Positions 8,224 to 17,434 of a stretch of DNA of 64,000 nucleotides are shown piece after piece. The stretch comes from CAVQNQ01 sp963714205 (lineage in GTDB: Bacteria; Acidobacteriota; Terriglobia; Bryobacterales; Bryobacteraceae). Below the pieces are notes generated by a model. The model ran no database searches, had not been told where the DNA came from, and saw only the letters and a list, made by a program, of their open reading frames with translations. The position numbers and the translations under genes are program-made. Position 1 is the stretch's first letter, and the number at the start of each line of letters is the position of its first letter. The stretch covers positions 1,302,001 through 1,366,000 of the forward strand of contig CAVQNQ010000002.1 in NCBI GenBank assembly GCA_963714205.1, in the 5' to 3' direction.

Positions 8224-9318
8224 TTACGCCACCGCGGCGGTGCCGTCGATTCCCTGCTGCTTGAGCTTCTCGCCCTGATAGTAAGTGGTGAGACCTTCCA
8301 CCACCTGGTCCAGCCGGCCATCCATGATCAGGTCGAGCTGGTGCAGGGTCAGGCCGATGCGATGATCGGTCACGCGGTTCTGGGGGAAGTTGTAGGTGCG
8401 GATCTTCTCGCTGCGGTCGCCCGTGCCCACCTGGCTGCGGCGTTCGGCGCCCAAAGCGGCCTGCTGCTTTTCGAGTTCCAGCTCGTAGAGCCTCGAGCGC
8501 AGCACGCGCTCGGCCTTGGCGCGATTCTTGATCTGCGATTTCTCGTCCTGGCAGGAGACCACCAGGCCGGTGGGGAGATGCGTCAGGCGCACCGCCGAGT
8601 AGGTGGTGTTGACAGACTGGCCGCCCGGACCGGAGGAACAGAAGGTATCGATGCGGATGTCCTTGGGATCGATCTTCACCTCCACCTCGTCGGCTTCCGG
8701 CAACACCGCCACGGTGATGGCGGAGGTGTGCACGCGCCCCTGCTGCTCGGTAACCGGAACGCGCTGCACACGGTGCACGCCGCTCTCGTATTTCAGCTTG
8801 CTGTAGACCTTGTCGCCGCTGACCAGGGCGATGACCTCTTTGAGGCCGCCCACAGAGGATTCGCTCGATGAAGTCAGCTCGATCTTCCAACGCTGCGATT
8901 CGGCGTAGCGCGAGTACATGCGAAAAATTTCGGCGGCGAAGAGAGTGGCTTCGTCGCCACCCGTGCCGGCGCGGATTTCGAGCACCACGTTCTTGTCGTC
9001 ATTCGGATCTTTTGGCAGCAGCAGAACCTTGAGCTGCTCCTCGATGGAAGCCATCTCGGGCGCGAGGCGCGCGGCTTCCTCTTCCGCCATGGCGCGCAGA
9101 TCCGGATCGCGCTCTTCGAGCATTCCGCGGGCCTGCGAGAGCTGGCTTTCCGCCTGCTTCCATTCGCGGAACTTGGCCACCACGTCGGAAATCTCGCTAT
9201 GCGCCTTGGCGACCTTGCGGTACTCGTTGGCATCGCCGATCACCGCCGGATCGGCCATCTGTTCGGTAAGCCGTTCGAAGCGCCGTTCGAGCTGCTCGAG
9301 CTTCTGCGCGAATTGCAT
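8224..9318 (-). CDS. prfA: peptide chain release factor 1
   Basis: A 364-aa class I release factor that terminates translation at UAA and UAG. The tripeptide anticodon PVT (188-190, the RF1 PxT motif rather than the RF2 SPF) and the catalytic GGQ (232-234, in SGPGGQSVN) are both present. Full length and collinear with the family. It lies 4 bases downstream of the DUF1385 gene and 7 upstream of prmC in one transcription unit; this trio order recurs in bacteria. Confidence 0.96.
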   Translation of the reverse strand: MQFAQKLEQLERRFERLTEQMADPAVIGDANEYRKVAKAHSEISDVVAKFREWKQAESQLSQARGMLEERDPDLRAMAEEEAARLAPEMASIEEQLKVLLLPKDPNDDKNVVLEIRAGTGGDEATLFAAEIFRMYSRYAESQRWKIELTSSSESSVGGLKEVIALVSGDKVYSKLKYESGVHRVQRVPVTEQQGRVHTSAITVAVLPEADEVEVKIDPKDIRIDTFCSSGPGGQSVNTTYSAVRLTHLPTGLVVSCQDEKSQIKNRAKAERVLRSRLYELELEKQQAALGAERRSQVGTGDRSEKIRTYNFPQNRVTDHRIGLTLHQLDLIMDGRLDQVVEGLTTYYQGEKLKQQGIDGTAAVA

Positions 9319-9322
9319 GGGT

Positions 9323-10309
9323 TCAGGCGATGACCAGTTCTCCGCCTTGCGATTTTTCGAGCGCCATGGCGCCTTCGAGCGCGTGGATGGCCACCGCGGC
9401 CTGTTCGTCGCTCGGCGGCCGGGTGGTGATGCGCTGGAGCCACAGGCCCGGGGCCGTGAGGGCCGCCAGGAATGAGCCGGGCCGGCGTGCGGCGAAACGG
9501 ATCAGCTCGTAGCTCACCCCGATAATCAGTGGCAGCAGCGCGATGCGCGAGAAGAACTTGGCCGCGAAGCCATCGAAGGGGATGAAGGGATAGATCAGCA
9601 GCGAGACGATCATCAGCAGCATCAGGAAGCTGGTGCCGCAGCGCGGGTGAAAGGTGGTGAAGCGCTGGGCGTTGTCCACCGTCACCGGCTGGCCGGATTC
9701 GTAATTGAAGACCACCTTGTGCTCGGCTCCGTGGTATTCGAAAAGGCGCCCGATATCGCGGAAGCGGGAGATGGTCCACAGGAAGCCCAGAAAGATCGCC
9801 ATGCGGATGACGCCATCGGCAAAGTTGAAGGCGAGCCGCCCCTGGAGCGCCGGAAATACGGAACCGAGACGCGTGGCCAGGTAGAGCGGCAGGAACTTGT
9901 ACATGAAGAGAAAGAAGGCCAGGGATAGCATGAGGTTCAGCGCCATCGCCCATGCCGGTATCTCGGTGGGCGTCTTTTCGCCGGACGCGCCGGCCGCATC
10001 GGCCAGCGACGCGTTGGCCGAGAAGCGCAGCGCCTTAACCCCTAGCTTCATGGCTTGATACAGGGTCCCCAGGCCGCGCAGCACCGGGTATCTGAAAACC
10101 GGGTATTGCTCGGACATGCGCGCCAGCGGCATTTCCTCGGTGACGAGGGCGCCATCCGGCCTGCGCACCGCCACGCAATAGCTGTGGGGCGCGCGCATCA
10201 TGACACCCTCCATGACGGCCTGCCCGCCGACGAGCGTTTCCTCGCCGCCCTCCAACACGGGAAGCAATTGAATTTGAGTGAATAAACGAAAAAACGTGCG
10301 TACGGACAC
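9323..10309 (-). CDS. DUF1385 membrane protein (YqhQ-like)
   Basis: A 328-aa integral membrane protein. The signature GGQAVMEGVMMRAP near residues 28-41 and the following CVAVRRPDG stretch define DUF1385. Several hydrophobic segments follow (about 115-135, 155-175, 230-275), with an EYHGAEHKVVFNYE motif between them, also typical. The GTG start at 10309 has AAGAGG six bases upstream. It is encoded directly ahead of prfA and prmC, an arrangement shared with Firmicutes and others, yet its molecular role is unknown. Confidence 0.88.
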   Translation of the reverse strand: MSVRTFFRLFTQIQLLPVLEGGEETLVGGQAVMEGVMMRAPHSYCVAVRRPDGALVTEEMPLARMSEQYPVFRYPVLRGLGTLYQAMKLGVKALRFSANASLADAAGASGEKTPTEIPAWAMALNLMLSLAFFLFMYKFLPLYLATRLGSVFPALQGRLAFNFADGVIRMAIFLGFLWTISRFRDIGRLFEYHGAEHKVVFNYESGQPVTVDNAQRFTTFHPRCGTSFLMLLMIVSLLIYPFIPFDGFAAKFFSRIALLPLIIGVSYELIRFAARRPGSFLAALTAPGLWLQRITTRPPSDEQAAVAIHALEGAMALEKSQGGELVIA

Positions 10310-10365
10310 GGGACCTCTTGCTGTGACTGTCTTAATTATACGCTAGGTCCAGCACGCCCCCGCCT

Positions 10366-11244
10366 TCAGACCTCGATTTCCTCAAGCATCGCCCTCACAG
10401 CGCCGCTCGTATCCTGCAGCGTCACGCTGACGGGCATTTCCTTCTTGTTGCGCACCACCGTCACGGTGAAGGTCTTCTGCTGCCGCAAAGTGCGTAACGC
10501 GCCGCTGATCTCGCGCGTGCTGTTCACCTTGGTGTCGCCTACCCTCACGATCACGTCTCCGGCCTTGATCCCGGCCTTTTCCGCCGCGGAGTTCCGGATT
10601 ACCGACTTCACCAGCACGCCGTCCTTTACGCCAAAGAACTCCGCCAGTTGCGCTTCCTGGCCCAGCGATTCGCCTTCGATCCCCAGCATGCCGTTGCGGT
10701 CGATCATCAGCATGCGCGGCATATCGGGCATGGGGGGCATGGGCGGGATTTGCGGCAGGTTCAGGTTTCCCATCGGCCAGCCCTGGCCGCCCATCATCGC
10801 CTCCTTGCGGGCTTCCACCGTGGCGGTCAGCGTCTCGATGGCACCGTTGCGCCAGACGCCGATCTTCACTTGGCGCCCCACCGGCGTCTCATGCACCAGG
10901 CGGGTCAACTGCTCGCCGCCCTGCACCTTCTCGCTGTTGAACTCCAGCACCACGTCGCCTTCCTTGAACCCCGCCTTGGCCGCCGGGGAATCGGGCATCA
11001 CGCTGGTCACTTCCACGCCGCGGACTTCGTTCAACTTGAGCGCCTTGGCGCGCTCGGTATCGATATCTTGAACGCCGATACCAAGGTACGGCGTCTCGCG
11101 CGCCATCATCCTGCCCGCCGCCCGGCCGCTCGAAGGCGGCTGGGGAGGTTGCGGAGGCTGCGGCGGCGCGGTCTGCGCCACCAGGGCCGGCAGAGCCAGC
11201 CACGCGGCCAGGCACGCCGCGCCGATTGCCAGATTGCTGTTCAT
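10366..11244 (-). CDS. secreted double-PDZ protein
   Basis: A 292-aa exported protein with a signal peptide (residues 1-23), a Pro/Gln-rich linker, one PDZ domain at about 50-130 (YLGIGVQDI ... GVEVTSVMPDSPAAKAGFKEGDVVLEF) and a second at about 190-275 (GVLVKSVIRNSAAEKAGIKAGDVIVRVGD). No protease domain is attached, so it probably binds exposed protein C termini. GAGGAACT lies seven bases before the ATG. It is the last gene of the sigma factor operon, nine bases after the adhesin-like gene, suggesting a role in an envelope stress response. Confidence 0.82.
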   Translation of the reverse strand: MNSNLAIGAACLAAWLALPALVAQTAPPQPPQPPQPPSSGRAAGRMMARETPYLGIGVQDIDTERAKALKLNEVRGVEVTSVMPDSPAAKAGFKEGDVVLEFNSEKVQGGEQLTRLVHETPVGRQVKIGVWRNGAIETLTATVEARKEAMMGGQGWPMGNLNLPQIPPMPPMPDMPRMLMIDRNGMLGIEGESLGQEAQLAEFFGVKDGVLVKSVIRNSAAEKAGIKAGDVIVRVGDTKVNSTREISGALRTLRQQKTFTVTVVRNKKEMPVSVTLQDTSGAVRAMLEEIEV

Positions 11245-11253
11245 ATAGTTCCT

Positions 11254-12390
11254 CTATTGTTGCCGTCTAATGAAAATCGTTCCGCCCATGTCCGAGATCC
11301 GCAGCACCGGCCCGCCGCCGTTCACCGCGCCCTCGGCCACCACGCGCATTCCGCGCATCCGCACGGGGATGCCCGGGAATTCCGAAACAATGCGCCGGAT
11401 CGTATCGGCCATATCGTTCTCGGCGCGTATCGTCACACCTACGTTAGACGGGATGCTCACTGTAACGTCACCATTGCCGGTCGAAAGCGCCGATTCCTCC
11501 AGCGCGCCGCCGAGCAGACTGGCGAAGATGTTGCCCCACTGCGTCGAGACCAGCAGGGGTCCCGAAATGTCGATCGCCTGAATGCCGCCGCTGCCCGATT
11601 CGCAGTGCAGGCCCGCCGCCCCGCCCACTAGGATCCGGCCCGCCATGCTCCGGGCCGTGACCACCCCGCCGGCTTTGCCGATGACGATCTGCCCACCACC
11701 CGTAACCGCCACGACGGAACCTCCGGCATTGCCAATGCGGATTGCGCCGGCGGCGGTCTGCGCGCTCACCGGGCCGCCCAAATCGCGTGCCTCGATGTCG
11801 CCGCCGTCGCTCGCCAGCACCGTTTCCCCGCGCGCCGAATCCACCGTAATGCGGCCGGCGCCGGTCACGCAATGCAGGCCCGATTCCACGCGCCCCACGC
11901 GGATGTCTCCGCCGCCGGTGATCAGGTCGCAATAGCCTCCGATCTGGTCCGCGGCGATCTCGCCTCCCAGCGAGCGGACCTCCAGCGTTCCCGCGATCCC
12001 GCAGGCGCCCACCGGACCTCCGGAACTCGAAATAGCCACCGCCGTCATGCGGGGCGTTTTCACGGTGAGGGTGACGCCCGAAGCGGTGCTCAGTACCGCC
12101 CATTCACCTTGAGAAGCGGCACGCACGCCGCGGCGGGCCAGCAAAGCCCGCGCTTCGTCGTCGGTGCGCGCGCTGACGGCTGCCTGGGCGGTGTAGGCGA
12201 TCGCCGTCGAGGCTCCGCTCTCGAGAGTGACCGGCCCGCCGGCCTCGATGCGCAACTGCGCCGCCGCCGGAGCGTTGCCCGTGACGGTCACCGCTCGTGT
12301 GCCGGGCCGGTCCTGCCCCGCCAGCGGAACCAGTGCCACCAGGGCTAGCGCCACCAGAAAGCCCTCGCTAGAATGTCCCGATCGAAGCAT
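11254..12390 (-). CDS. secreted adhesin-like repeat protein (DUF4097-like)
   Basis: A 378-aa exported protein with a signal peptide ending near residue 25. From about residue 130 to 300 it is built of short Gly-rich units (GGDIRVG, GAGRITVD, GGDIEARD, GGGQIVIG, AGRILVGG), the pattern of DUF4097/adhesin-head proteins that fold as right-handed beta-solenoids. A final globular part (VGVTIRAENDMADTIRRI) is also typical. The ATG at 12390 lies inside the end of the anti-sigma gene (23-bp overlap) with AAGGA upstream. A surface or periplasmic scaffold is likely; the ligand is unknown. Confidence 0.75.
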   Translation of the reverse strand: MLRSGHSSEGFLVALALVALVPLAGQDRPGTRAVTVTGNAPAAAQLRIEAGGPVTLESGASTAIAYTAQAAVSARTDDEARALLARRGVRAASQGEWAVLSTASGVTLTVKTPRMTAVAISSSGGPVGACGIAGTLEVRSLGGEIAADQIGGYCDLITGGGDIRVGRVESGLHCVTGAGRITVDSARGETVLASDGGDIEARDLGGPVSAQTAAGAIRIGNAGGSVVAVTGGGQIVIGKAGGVVTARSMAGRILVGGAAGLHCESGSGGIQAIDISGPLLVSTQWGNIFASLLGGALEESALSTGNGDVTVSIPSNVGVTIRAENDMADTIRRIVSEFPGIPVRMRGMRVVAEGAVNGGGPVLRISDMGGTIFIRRQQ

Positions 12391-13300
12391 TCATTTCCTT
12401 GAGCGCCTGCTCGCATTTCAGGCGCACGTAGCTGTTGTCCTCTCTCTGAACCAGGCCTTGCAGCACCCCCACCACTGAATCGTCGCGATGCGACACCAGC
12501 AGATCCACCACCTGCGTGCGCACCGCCGCGTTGTCATCGGTGAGCAGCGCTTGCGCCAAGGTCCGGCGCACGCCCGGATCTCCCGCCAGCGGCTTCAGCC
12601 CCTCCACGGCCTTCAACCGCACGCCGGCATTGGGATCGTGCGATGCCGCGTTCAGCAACGCGTCGCGCACCTCGTTCGACGCCGCGTGGTTCTTCAGCAC
12701 GTCCACCGATTCCACCCGGACGGCGGCGTTATCCTCGCGCGTGGCGGCCACCAGCAGCCGCTGGATGGCCTGGTCGTCCAGGTTTCCCGAGACCACCCGC
12801 CGGCGGGTCTCGTCGAAGGCGATCCGCACACGGCCGGCATTATCGGGCTCGACCGATCGCACGGTCGAGAAAACGCTATCTGAGGGCGCCAGCGAAAGCG
12901 TGGAGATGCTGCCCGGGCCGACGCCCGCGAATCGCGCGGCGAAGAATCCGATCGCCACCAGCGCCACGGCGCTCACCGGCTGGCCGACGCGGCCCAGGCC
13001 CGCCAGGCTCTCACTCACGGCGCCCCAGAAGAGCGCCCACGATCCGCGCGCCGGCCGATGCGCGCGGGGCTCGCCTCGGTCGACGGCAGCCACGATGCCC
13101 GCGCGGCAATCCTCCAGAAGTGCCGCCGGAACCTGCAGGCGGCGCTCGTCGAGCGCGGCAGCCAGGGATCTCTGCCGGCGCACCTCGAGAGCGCAATCGG
13201 CGCACTGGTCCAGGTGCCGCTCGAGCCGCTCTTCCTCCGAGGGAGTGAGCTCGCCATAACCGTAGAGTGGAATCAGTTTTGCCGCCGCATCGCAAGTCAT
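12368..13300 (-). CDS. zinc-finger anti-sigma factor fused to HEAT repeats
   Basis: A 310-aa membrane protein. The N-terminal zf-HC2 anti-sigma domain is shown by C-x-A-A-A near residue 3 and H-L-D-Q-C-A-D-C around 33-40. A hydrophobic segment (about 137-155) is the probable single membrane span. The C-terminal half, outside the cytoplasm if the topology is the usual one, is a run of about five HEAT repeats (SVDVLKNHAASNEVRDALLN and similar). The ATG at 13300 overlaps the stop of the sigma gene (ATGA), so the two are translationally coupled. HEAT repeats on an anti-sigma factor suggest a protein-binding sensor (inference). Confidence 0.85.
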   Translation of the reverse strand: MTCDAAAKLIPLYGYGELTPSEEERLERHLDQCADCALEVRRQRSLAAALDERRLQVPAALLEDCRAGIVAAVDRGEPRAHRPARGSWALFWGAVSESLAGLGRVGQPVSAVALVAIGFFAARFAGVGPGSISTLSLAPSDSVFSTVRSVEPDNAGRVRIAFDETRRRVVSGNLDDQAIQRLLVAATREDNAAVRVESVDVLKNHAASNEVRDALLNAASHDPNAGVRLKAVEGLKPLAGDPGVRRTLAQALLTDDNAAVRTQVVDLLVSHRDDSVVGVLQGLVQREDNSYVRLKCEQALKEMNASIGTF

Positions 13301-13911
13301 ACGAAATCTCCCAATTCCGCGCGCATCTTCCGGGTGGCGCGAAAGAGGCAGTTCTTGACCGCCTCCTCGCTGGTGCCCAGAACTTCGCCTATGTTCCGCA
13401 ATCGCATACCCTGGTAGTGGCGCAGCTCGAAGACCAGGCGCTCGCGCGGCGTCAGCTCTTCCAGGGCCCTCTCGATCTTTCCCCGCAATTGCCGGTTCCA
13501 CAGGGTGCGTTCAGGATCGGAGCGCGCCGATTCCTCCTCGAAGCCCTCCATGCGGTCCACCGGCCCTTCGGACGTCTCCATTACCGAAGGCTCCTCTTTC
13601 CTCACCTTCCGTTTGCGCAAAAGGTCCAGGCAGATGTTGGTGACGATCCGGTATAGCCAGGTCTGGAAGCTGCAATCGAACCGGAACGTGGGAAGGTTGC
13701 GGTACACCCGCAAAAACGCCTCTTGATATACATCCCGGGCGTCTTCGGGCGACCGTAGCAGGTTCAGGGCCAGATTGAGCACACTCCGGTCATAGGTGCG
13801 CACCAATTCCTCGAATGCGCCCTGGTCGCCGCGTTGCGCTTCCCGGACTAGGGTTTCGACCTGTGGACTCACTCGGGCGCTCGCCGCCGTTCCGGCCGCT
13901 TCCTGAGCCAT
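13297..13911 (-). CDS. ECF-family RNA polymerase sigma factor
   Basis: A 204-aa sigma factor with region 2 at about 25-95 (AFEELVRTYDRSVLNLALNLL, DARDVYQEAFLRVYRNL, FQTWLYRIVTNICLDLLRKRK) and region 4 at about 140-195 (LTPRERLVFELRHYQGM and an LGTSEEAVKNCLFRATRKMR helix-turn-helix). The 45-residue acidic linker between the regions is on the long side. First gene of the four-gene operon with its own anti-sigma factor, adhesin-like and PDZ proteins. No recognisable ECF-type promoter was found upstream, so autoregulation cannot be claimed. Confidence 0.92.
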   Translation of the reverse strand: MAQEAAGTAASARVSPQVETLVREAQRGDQGAFEELVRTYDRSVLNLALNLLRSPEDARDVYQEAFLRVYRNLPTFRFDCSFQTWLYRIVTNICLDLLRKRKVRKEEPSVMETSEGPVDRMEGFEEESARSDPERTLWNRQLRGKIERALEELTPRERLVFELRHYQGMRLRNIGEVLGTSEEAVKNCLFRATRKMRAELGDFV

Positions 13912-14008
13912 AAGCCACGCTACTTGTAGCGCCTTACCGTCCCTTCCTCGCTCTGATAGATTGGACGTGGCCGGCCCGGATCTGTCACCTCGCTCCTATC
14001 TGTAACAA

Positions 14009-14014
14009 TATAAG
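14009..14014 (+). promoter_or_regulatory. -10 element six bases before a start codon
   Basis: TATAAG ends six bases before ATG 14021, so transcription would start at or very near the A of the ATG. No Shine-Dalgarno is present. One of the leaderless-type starts described in the findings. Confidence 0.35.
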
Positions 14015-14020
14015 CGTTGG

Positions 14021-15748
14021 ATGTTTCTTTTCCACATTTTCCGGTCGTTTCTCCCGCTTGAGAACCCGCTGGGCTTCGGGGCGGCCGATTTTATCGAACT
14101 CGGCCTGGCCGCGCTGCTGGTGGCGGCCATCCTGCTCCGCCCCCGCTTGGAGCCGGATTTTCGCCGGCTGGCCGAAAGAACCGGCTGGTCGATGGCTCTG
14201 GCGGCGCTGTTCCCCGTGGCCGCCCGCTTGCTGCTGCTCGACAAATCGGCGGTTCCCATACCGGGAAGCGCTGACGGCTTCAGCTACGTGCTGCTGGCCG
14301 ATACCCTCCGCCATTTCCGTCTGGCCAATCCCACCCATCCGATGCACCGGTTCTTCGAGGCCCTGTTCGTCTTGCAGGAGCCGGCCTACGCCTCCATTTA
14401 CCCGGCGGGACAGGGGATCGCACTGGCCTTGGGCCGCGCACTCTTCGGCCACCCCTGGGCGGGTGTGCTTCTTTCCATTGCCGCTTTTTGCGGGCTGTGT
14501 TACTGGATGCTGCGCGGCTGGACCACTCCAGCCTGGTCGCTGGCCGGGGCCCTGCTGGCGGGAATCGAATTCGGCCCGTTGAATCAATGGACTAACACCT
14601 ACTGGGGCGGCGGCGTCTCCGCCACGGCCGGCTGCCTGGTCTTCGGCGCGTTGCCCAGGCTGCGGCAGGAGGCGCGCCCGCGCAATGCGGCTTTGCTCGG
14701 TCTCGGGATCGGCCTGCAACTGCTCACCCGTCCCTTCGAATTCCTGCTCTTGCTCGCGGCCGTCGCTCTCTACGCCCTCGCCGTGCGCTGGCCCATCCGG
14801 GCGGCCGCCAAACCGGCCCTCATCGCGGCCCTGGCTTTTCTGCCTGCAGCGGGTTTGACCTTGCTCCAGAACCACGCCGTCACGAGAAGCTGGACCACTA
14901 TTCCCTACCAGCTCAGCCGCTACCAATACGGCGTTCCCACCACCTTCACCGTCCAGCCCCTTCCCGTGCCGCACCGCGAACTGACGCCCATCCAGATGCG
15001 CACGTACGAGGGCCAATCCGCGGTTCATGGCGAGGGCACCGATACGCCCGCGACGTGGCTGGAACGCCTGGGTTACCGACTGCGCTTTTACCGCTTTTTC
15101 TTCCTGGCGCCCCTCTATGCGGCCCTGCCGTTCTTTCTGTGGAGGCTGCGCGAGCCGCGCCTGGCGTGGGTTGTGGCGGCGCTCGCGATTTTCGCCATCG
15201 GCACGAATTTCTATCCTTACTTCTTCCAGCACTACCTCGCGGCCGTGGCGTGCCTGACGGTGCTGGCGTCGGTAACGGCTCTCGAGACCCTCAGCCGTGT
15301 AAAATTCCGCGGATGGCCGGCCGGCCGCGAAGCCGCCCTTTTAATCGTGTTGCTCTGCGCCGCGCACTTCCTGTTCTTCTACGGTGTGCGCCTTTTCGGC
15401 GACGAAGCCACGGTCCGCTCGGTGGCGCGCTACGAGGGCTGGGATTACATCAACCTCGGGGATGCCGAAGGGCGCCGCGCCGTCCAGCGCCGGCTCGACC
15501 AGATCCCCGGCCCTTTGCTGGTGTTCGTGCGCTACGAGCCGAACCATATGTTCCAAGAGTGGATCCACAACGACGCCGATATCGACGCCGCGCGCATCGT
15601 GTACGCCGACGATCTAGGCGATACCGAAAACGAGACGCTGCTCGATTACTATCCCAGCCGCTCCGCCTGGCTTCTCGAACCGGATGCGCTTCCGCCGCGC
15701 CTGGAGCCGTATCGCCCCCAGCGCATCGAACTGCTGCCGATTCATTAA
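14021..15748 (+). CDS. polytopic membrane protein, glycosyltransferase-39-like
   Basis: A 575-aa protein with about ten membrane segments up to residue 460 and a soluble C-terminal domain (about 465-575). The layout, an early acidic DGFSYVLLADTL segment in the first large loop and an alternating loop/helix pattern, resembles ArnT/PMT-type lipid-dependent glycosyltransferases (GT-C fold), but I could not identify a certain catalytic motif, so the activity is tentative. It is divergent from the sigma factor gene. The tail has an NHMFQEWIHND segment. Start ATG 14021 fits the hydrophobic N terminus. Confidence 0.6.
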   Translation: MFLFHIFRSFLPLENPLGFGAADFIELGLAALLVAAILLRPRLEPDFRRLAERTGWSMALAALFPVAARLLLLDKSAVPIPGSADGFSYVLLADTLRHFRLANPTHPMHRFFEALFVLQEPAYASIYPAGQGIALALGRALFGHPWAGVLLSIAAFCGLCYWMLRGWTTPAWSLAGALLAGIEFGPLNQWTNTYWGGGVSATAGCLVFGALPRLRQEARPRNAALLGLGIGLQLLTRPFEFLLLLAAVALYALAVRWPIRAAAKPALIAALAFLPAAGLTLLQNHAVTRSWTTIPYQLSRYQYGVPTTFTVQPLPVPHRELTPIQMRTYEGQSAVHGEGTDTPATWLERLGYRLRFYRFFFLAPLYAALPFFLWRLREPRLAWVVAALAIFAIGTNFYPYFFQHYLAAVACLTVLASVTALETLSRVKFRGWPAGREAALLIVLLCAAHFLFFYGVRLFGDEATVRSVARYEGWDYINLGDAEGRRAVQRRLDQIPGPLLVFVRYEPNHMFQEWIHNDADIDAARIVYADDLGDTENETLLDYYPSRSAWLLEPDALPPRLEPYRPQRIELLPIH

Positions 15749-15759
15749 CGCCGAATGAA

Positions 15760-16446
15760 TCAGAAGGTGTAGCTCAGGCCGAAAAGCGGCGTGAACTGCT
15801 GGAAGATCCCGCGCGCGGTGTTGTTCCCGGAAGGCGCGATCTGGCGCTTGGGAAAGGCGGTCATGTAATCGATGAAATCGGCACGTGCCAGCACGTGCTT
15901 CGCCAGCCGGTATTTGACGCCGCCGCCCGCCGTCACCAGGAACATCCATTGATCCTGATTGGTGAGCGTCCCCAGGCTGGCCAGCAATTGCGGCATAGGG
16001 GGCGGACCCGCGATGACGTAGCCCTTGGCGCCGGCGCCCAGCTCGAGGAACGGTCGGAAGCGTCGCTCGCGCCGCGCCGCGTGAAACAGCATTTCGTAAG
16101 AAAAGGCGTGCGACTGGCCCTGGATATCCTCCTTCGTGCCGCCCGAAGCCAGGAACGGGTGGCCATCCTGGTACAGGTAGCGGACCTCGCCGGAAATGTG
16201 CTCGTAAAGATCTTCGCCAAATACGAAGCCCGCGGCGAAACGGTTGCGGATGCCGGCCTGGGCCGTCGCGCCCGCTCCGAAGATGGTGCCATCGTGATAC
16301 CAGCCATAGCCGATCGAGCCGCCTAGCTCATACTCTTGCGCGGAGCATGCACCGGCTGCCAGGGCCAACGAAACGAGCCATTTCCAGGTCACACTCCAAA
16401 GTAAACACCACCGGAGGAGGGATGCGCAACACCGCTTCTGTGCCAT
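15760..16446 (-). CDS. outer-membrane beta-barrel protein
   Basis: A 228-aa exported protein. After a signal peptide (hydrophobic to about residue 35, ending ACSAQ) the chain alternates polar and aromatic residues in short strands (ELGGSIGYGWYHDG, AGIRNRFAAGFVFG, ISGEVRYLYQ) and ends LFGLSYTF, the terminal Phe expected for BAM-dependent barrels. Probably an eight-stranded OmpA/OmpW-like barrel. The exact start is uncertain; a GTG further in would give a shorter signal. It follows the M48 protease by 22 bases and likely shares its transcript. Confidence 0.65.
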   Translation of the reverse strand: MAQKRCCASLLRWCLLWSVTWKWLVSLALAAGACSAQEYELGGSIGYGWYHDGTIFGAGATAQAGIRNRFAAGFVFGEDLYEHISGEVRYLYQDGHPFLASGGTKEDIQGQSHAFSYEMLFHAARRERRFRPFLELGAGAKGYVIAGPPPMPQLLASLGTLTNQDQWMFLVTAGGGVKYRLAKHVLARADFIDYMTAFPKRQIAPSGNNTARGIFQQFTPLFGLSYTF

Positions 16447-16468
16447 CTCGACCGGTTGGCCGGGACGA

Positions 16469-17389
16469 TCAGTTGGCCGGAACGCGTTTGCGCAGCACCG
16501 GAAGATCGGTCCGGATCACGATCATGCCCTTGCGCAGGCTCTGGGCTCGCATCAGACGGTCGCGCACGTCATGGAACTCGGAGGTATCGAGCACATATTC
16601 GGGCTGCGCCGCCAGCTCGGTCTGGATCTCGCTCTGCGCGGCGCGAATCCGGGAGCTGGTCAAGGGATGCGTGGAGAAGGCCCGGGCGATGGTCCCGGGC
16701 TTCTTCTTCTCCTGCGATTCGATCTTCTCGAAAAAATCGACTAACGCCACGGGATCGTAGCCGGTCTTGTACATGTATTCCAGGCCAAGATGGTCCGCCT
16801 GCGATTCCATCGCCCGGCTGAATTGCAGGAAACCCATTGGGATCGCCAGGCCGGCCACCTGACGTACGGCATAGCCCGCCCAGCCACCAAAGAAAATCAG
16901 CGACATGCTGGCGTAGTTGAGCAGTTCGCCGCGGGTGGCTTGTTTGGTGCCGTGCCGCGCCGCCACATGCGCGATTTCGTGCGAAAGCACGCCGGCCAGT
17001 TCGGCCTCGTTGCCGGCCTTGAGGATCAGCCCGGTGTTGACGAACATGAACCCGCCGGGCAGCGCGAAGGCGTTGATGTCGTCGGAGTCGATGACCTTGA
17101 TGATGAAGGGCACCTTGGCGTCTGAGTTGCGCACCAGGTTCTGCCCCAGCCGGTTCACATATTCGGTAATCACCGGATCGTCGATGAGCCGGGTCTCGAG
17201 CTCCACCTCCGAGGCCATCTGCCGGCCCAGCGCAATCTCCCGCTCGAGGGAGTAGAAGTTAACGCCTTTGCCCGGATCGGAGTTGCCGATATCGTCGGGG
17301 CCGAGCTTGCGCTTGTCCTTGGAGAACCCCGCCGGCGCCAGCAAGGCGACGGCCGCTATGGCGATCGGTATCTGTATGCGGCCCACCAT
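16469..17389 (-). CDS. M48 family periplasmic metalloprotease (BepA-like)
   Basis: A 306-aa zinc metalloprotease. Signal peptide at 1-23; the HEIAH zinc motif is at 137-141, the third ligand lies in the SRAMESQADHLGLEYM segment (Glu), and a conserved NAFALPGGFMFVNTGLI stretch precedes the motif. This matches BepA/LoiP-type outer-membrane quality-control proteases, here without TPR repeats. GGGGG lies just before the ATG. It sits between an HtrA-type protease and an outer-membrane barrel on the same strand, supporting a role in envelope protein quality control. Confidence 0.87.
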   Translation of the reverse strand: MVGRIQIPIAIAAVALLAPAGFSKDKRKLGPDDIGNSDPGKGVNFYSLEREIALGRQMASEVELETRLIDDPVITEYVNRLGQNLVRNSDAKVPFIIKVIDSDDINAFALPGGFMFVNTGLILKAGNEAELAGVLSHEIAHVAARHGTKQATRGELLNYASMSLIFFGGWAGYAVRQVAGLAIPMGFLQFSRAMESQADHLGLEYMYKTGYDPVALVDFFEKIESQEKKKPGTIARAFSTHPLTSSRIRAAQSEIQTELAAQPEYVLDTSEFHDVRDRLMRAQSLRKGMIVIRTDLPVLRKRVPAN

Positions 17390-17434
17390 ACCAGCCCCCC
17401 ACCGCCGCTATCGCCGGCCACGCGAAGCCCCGGC

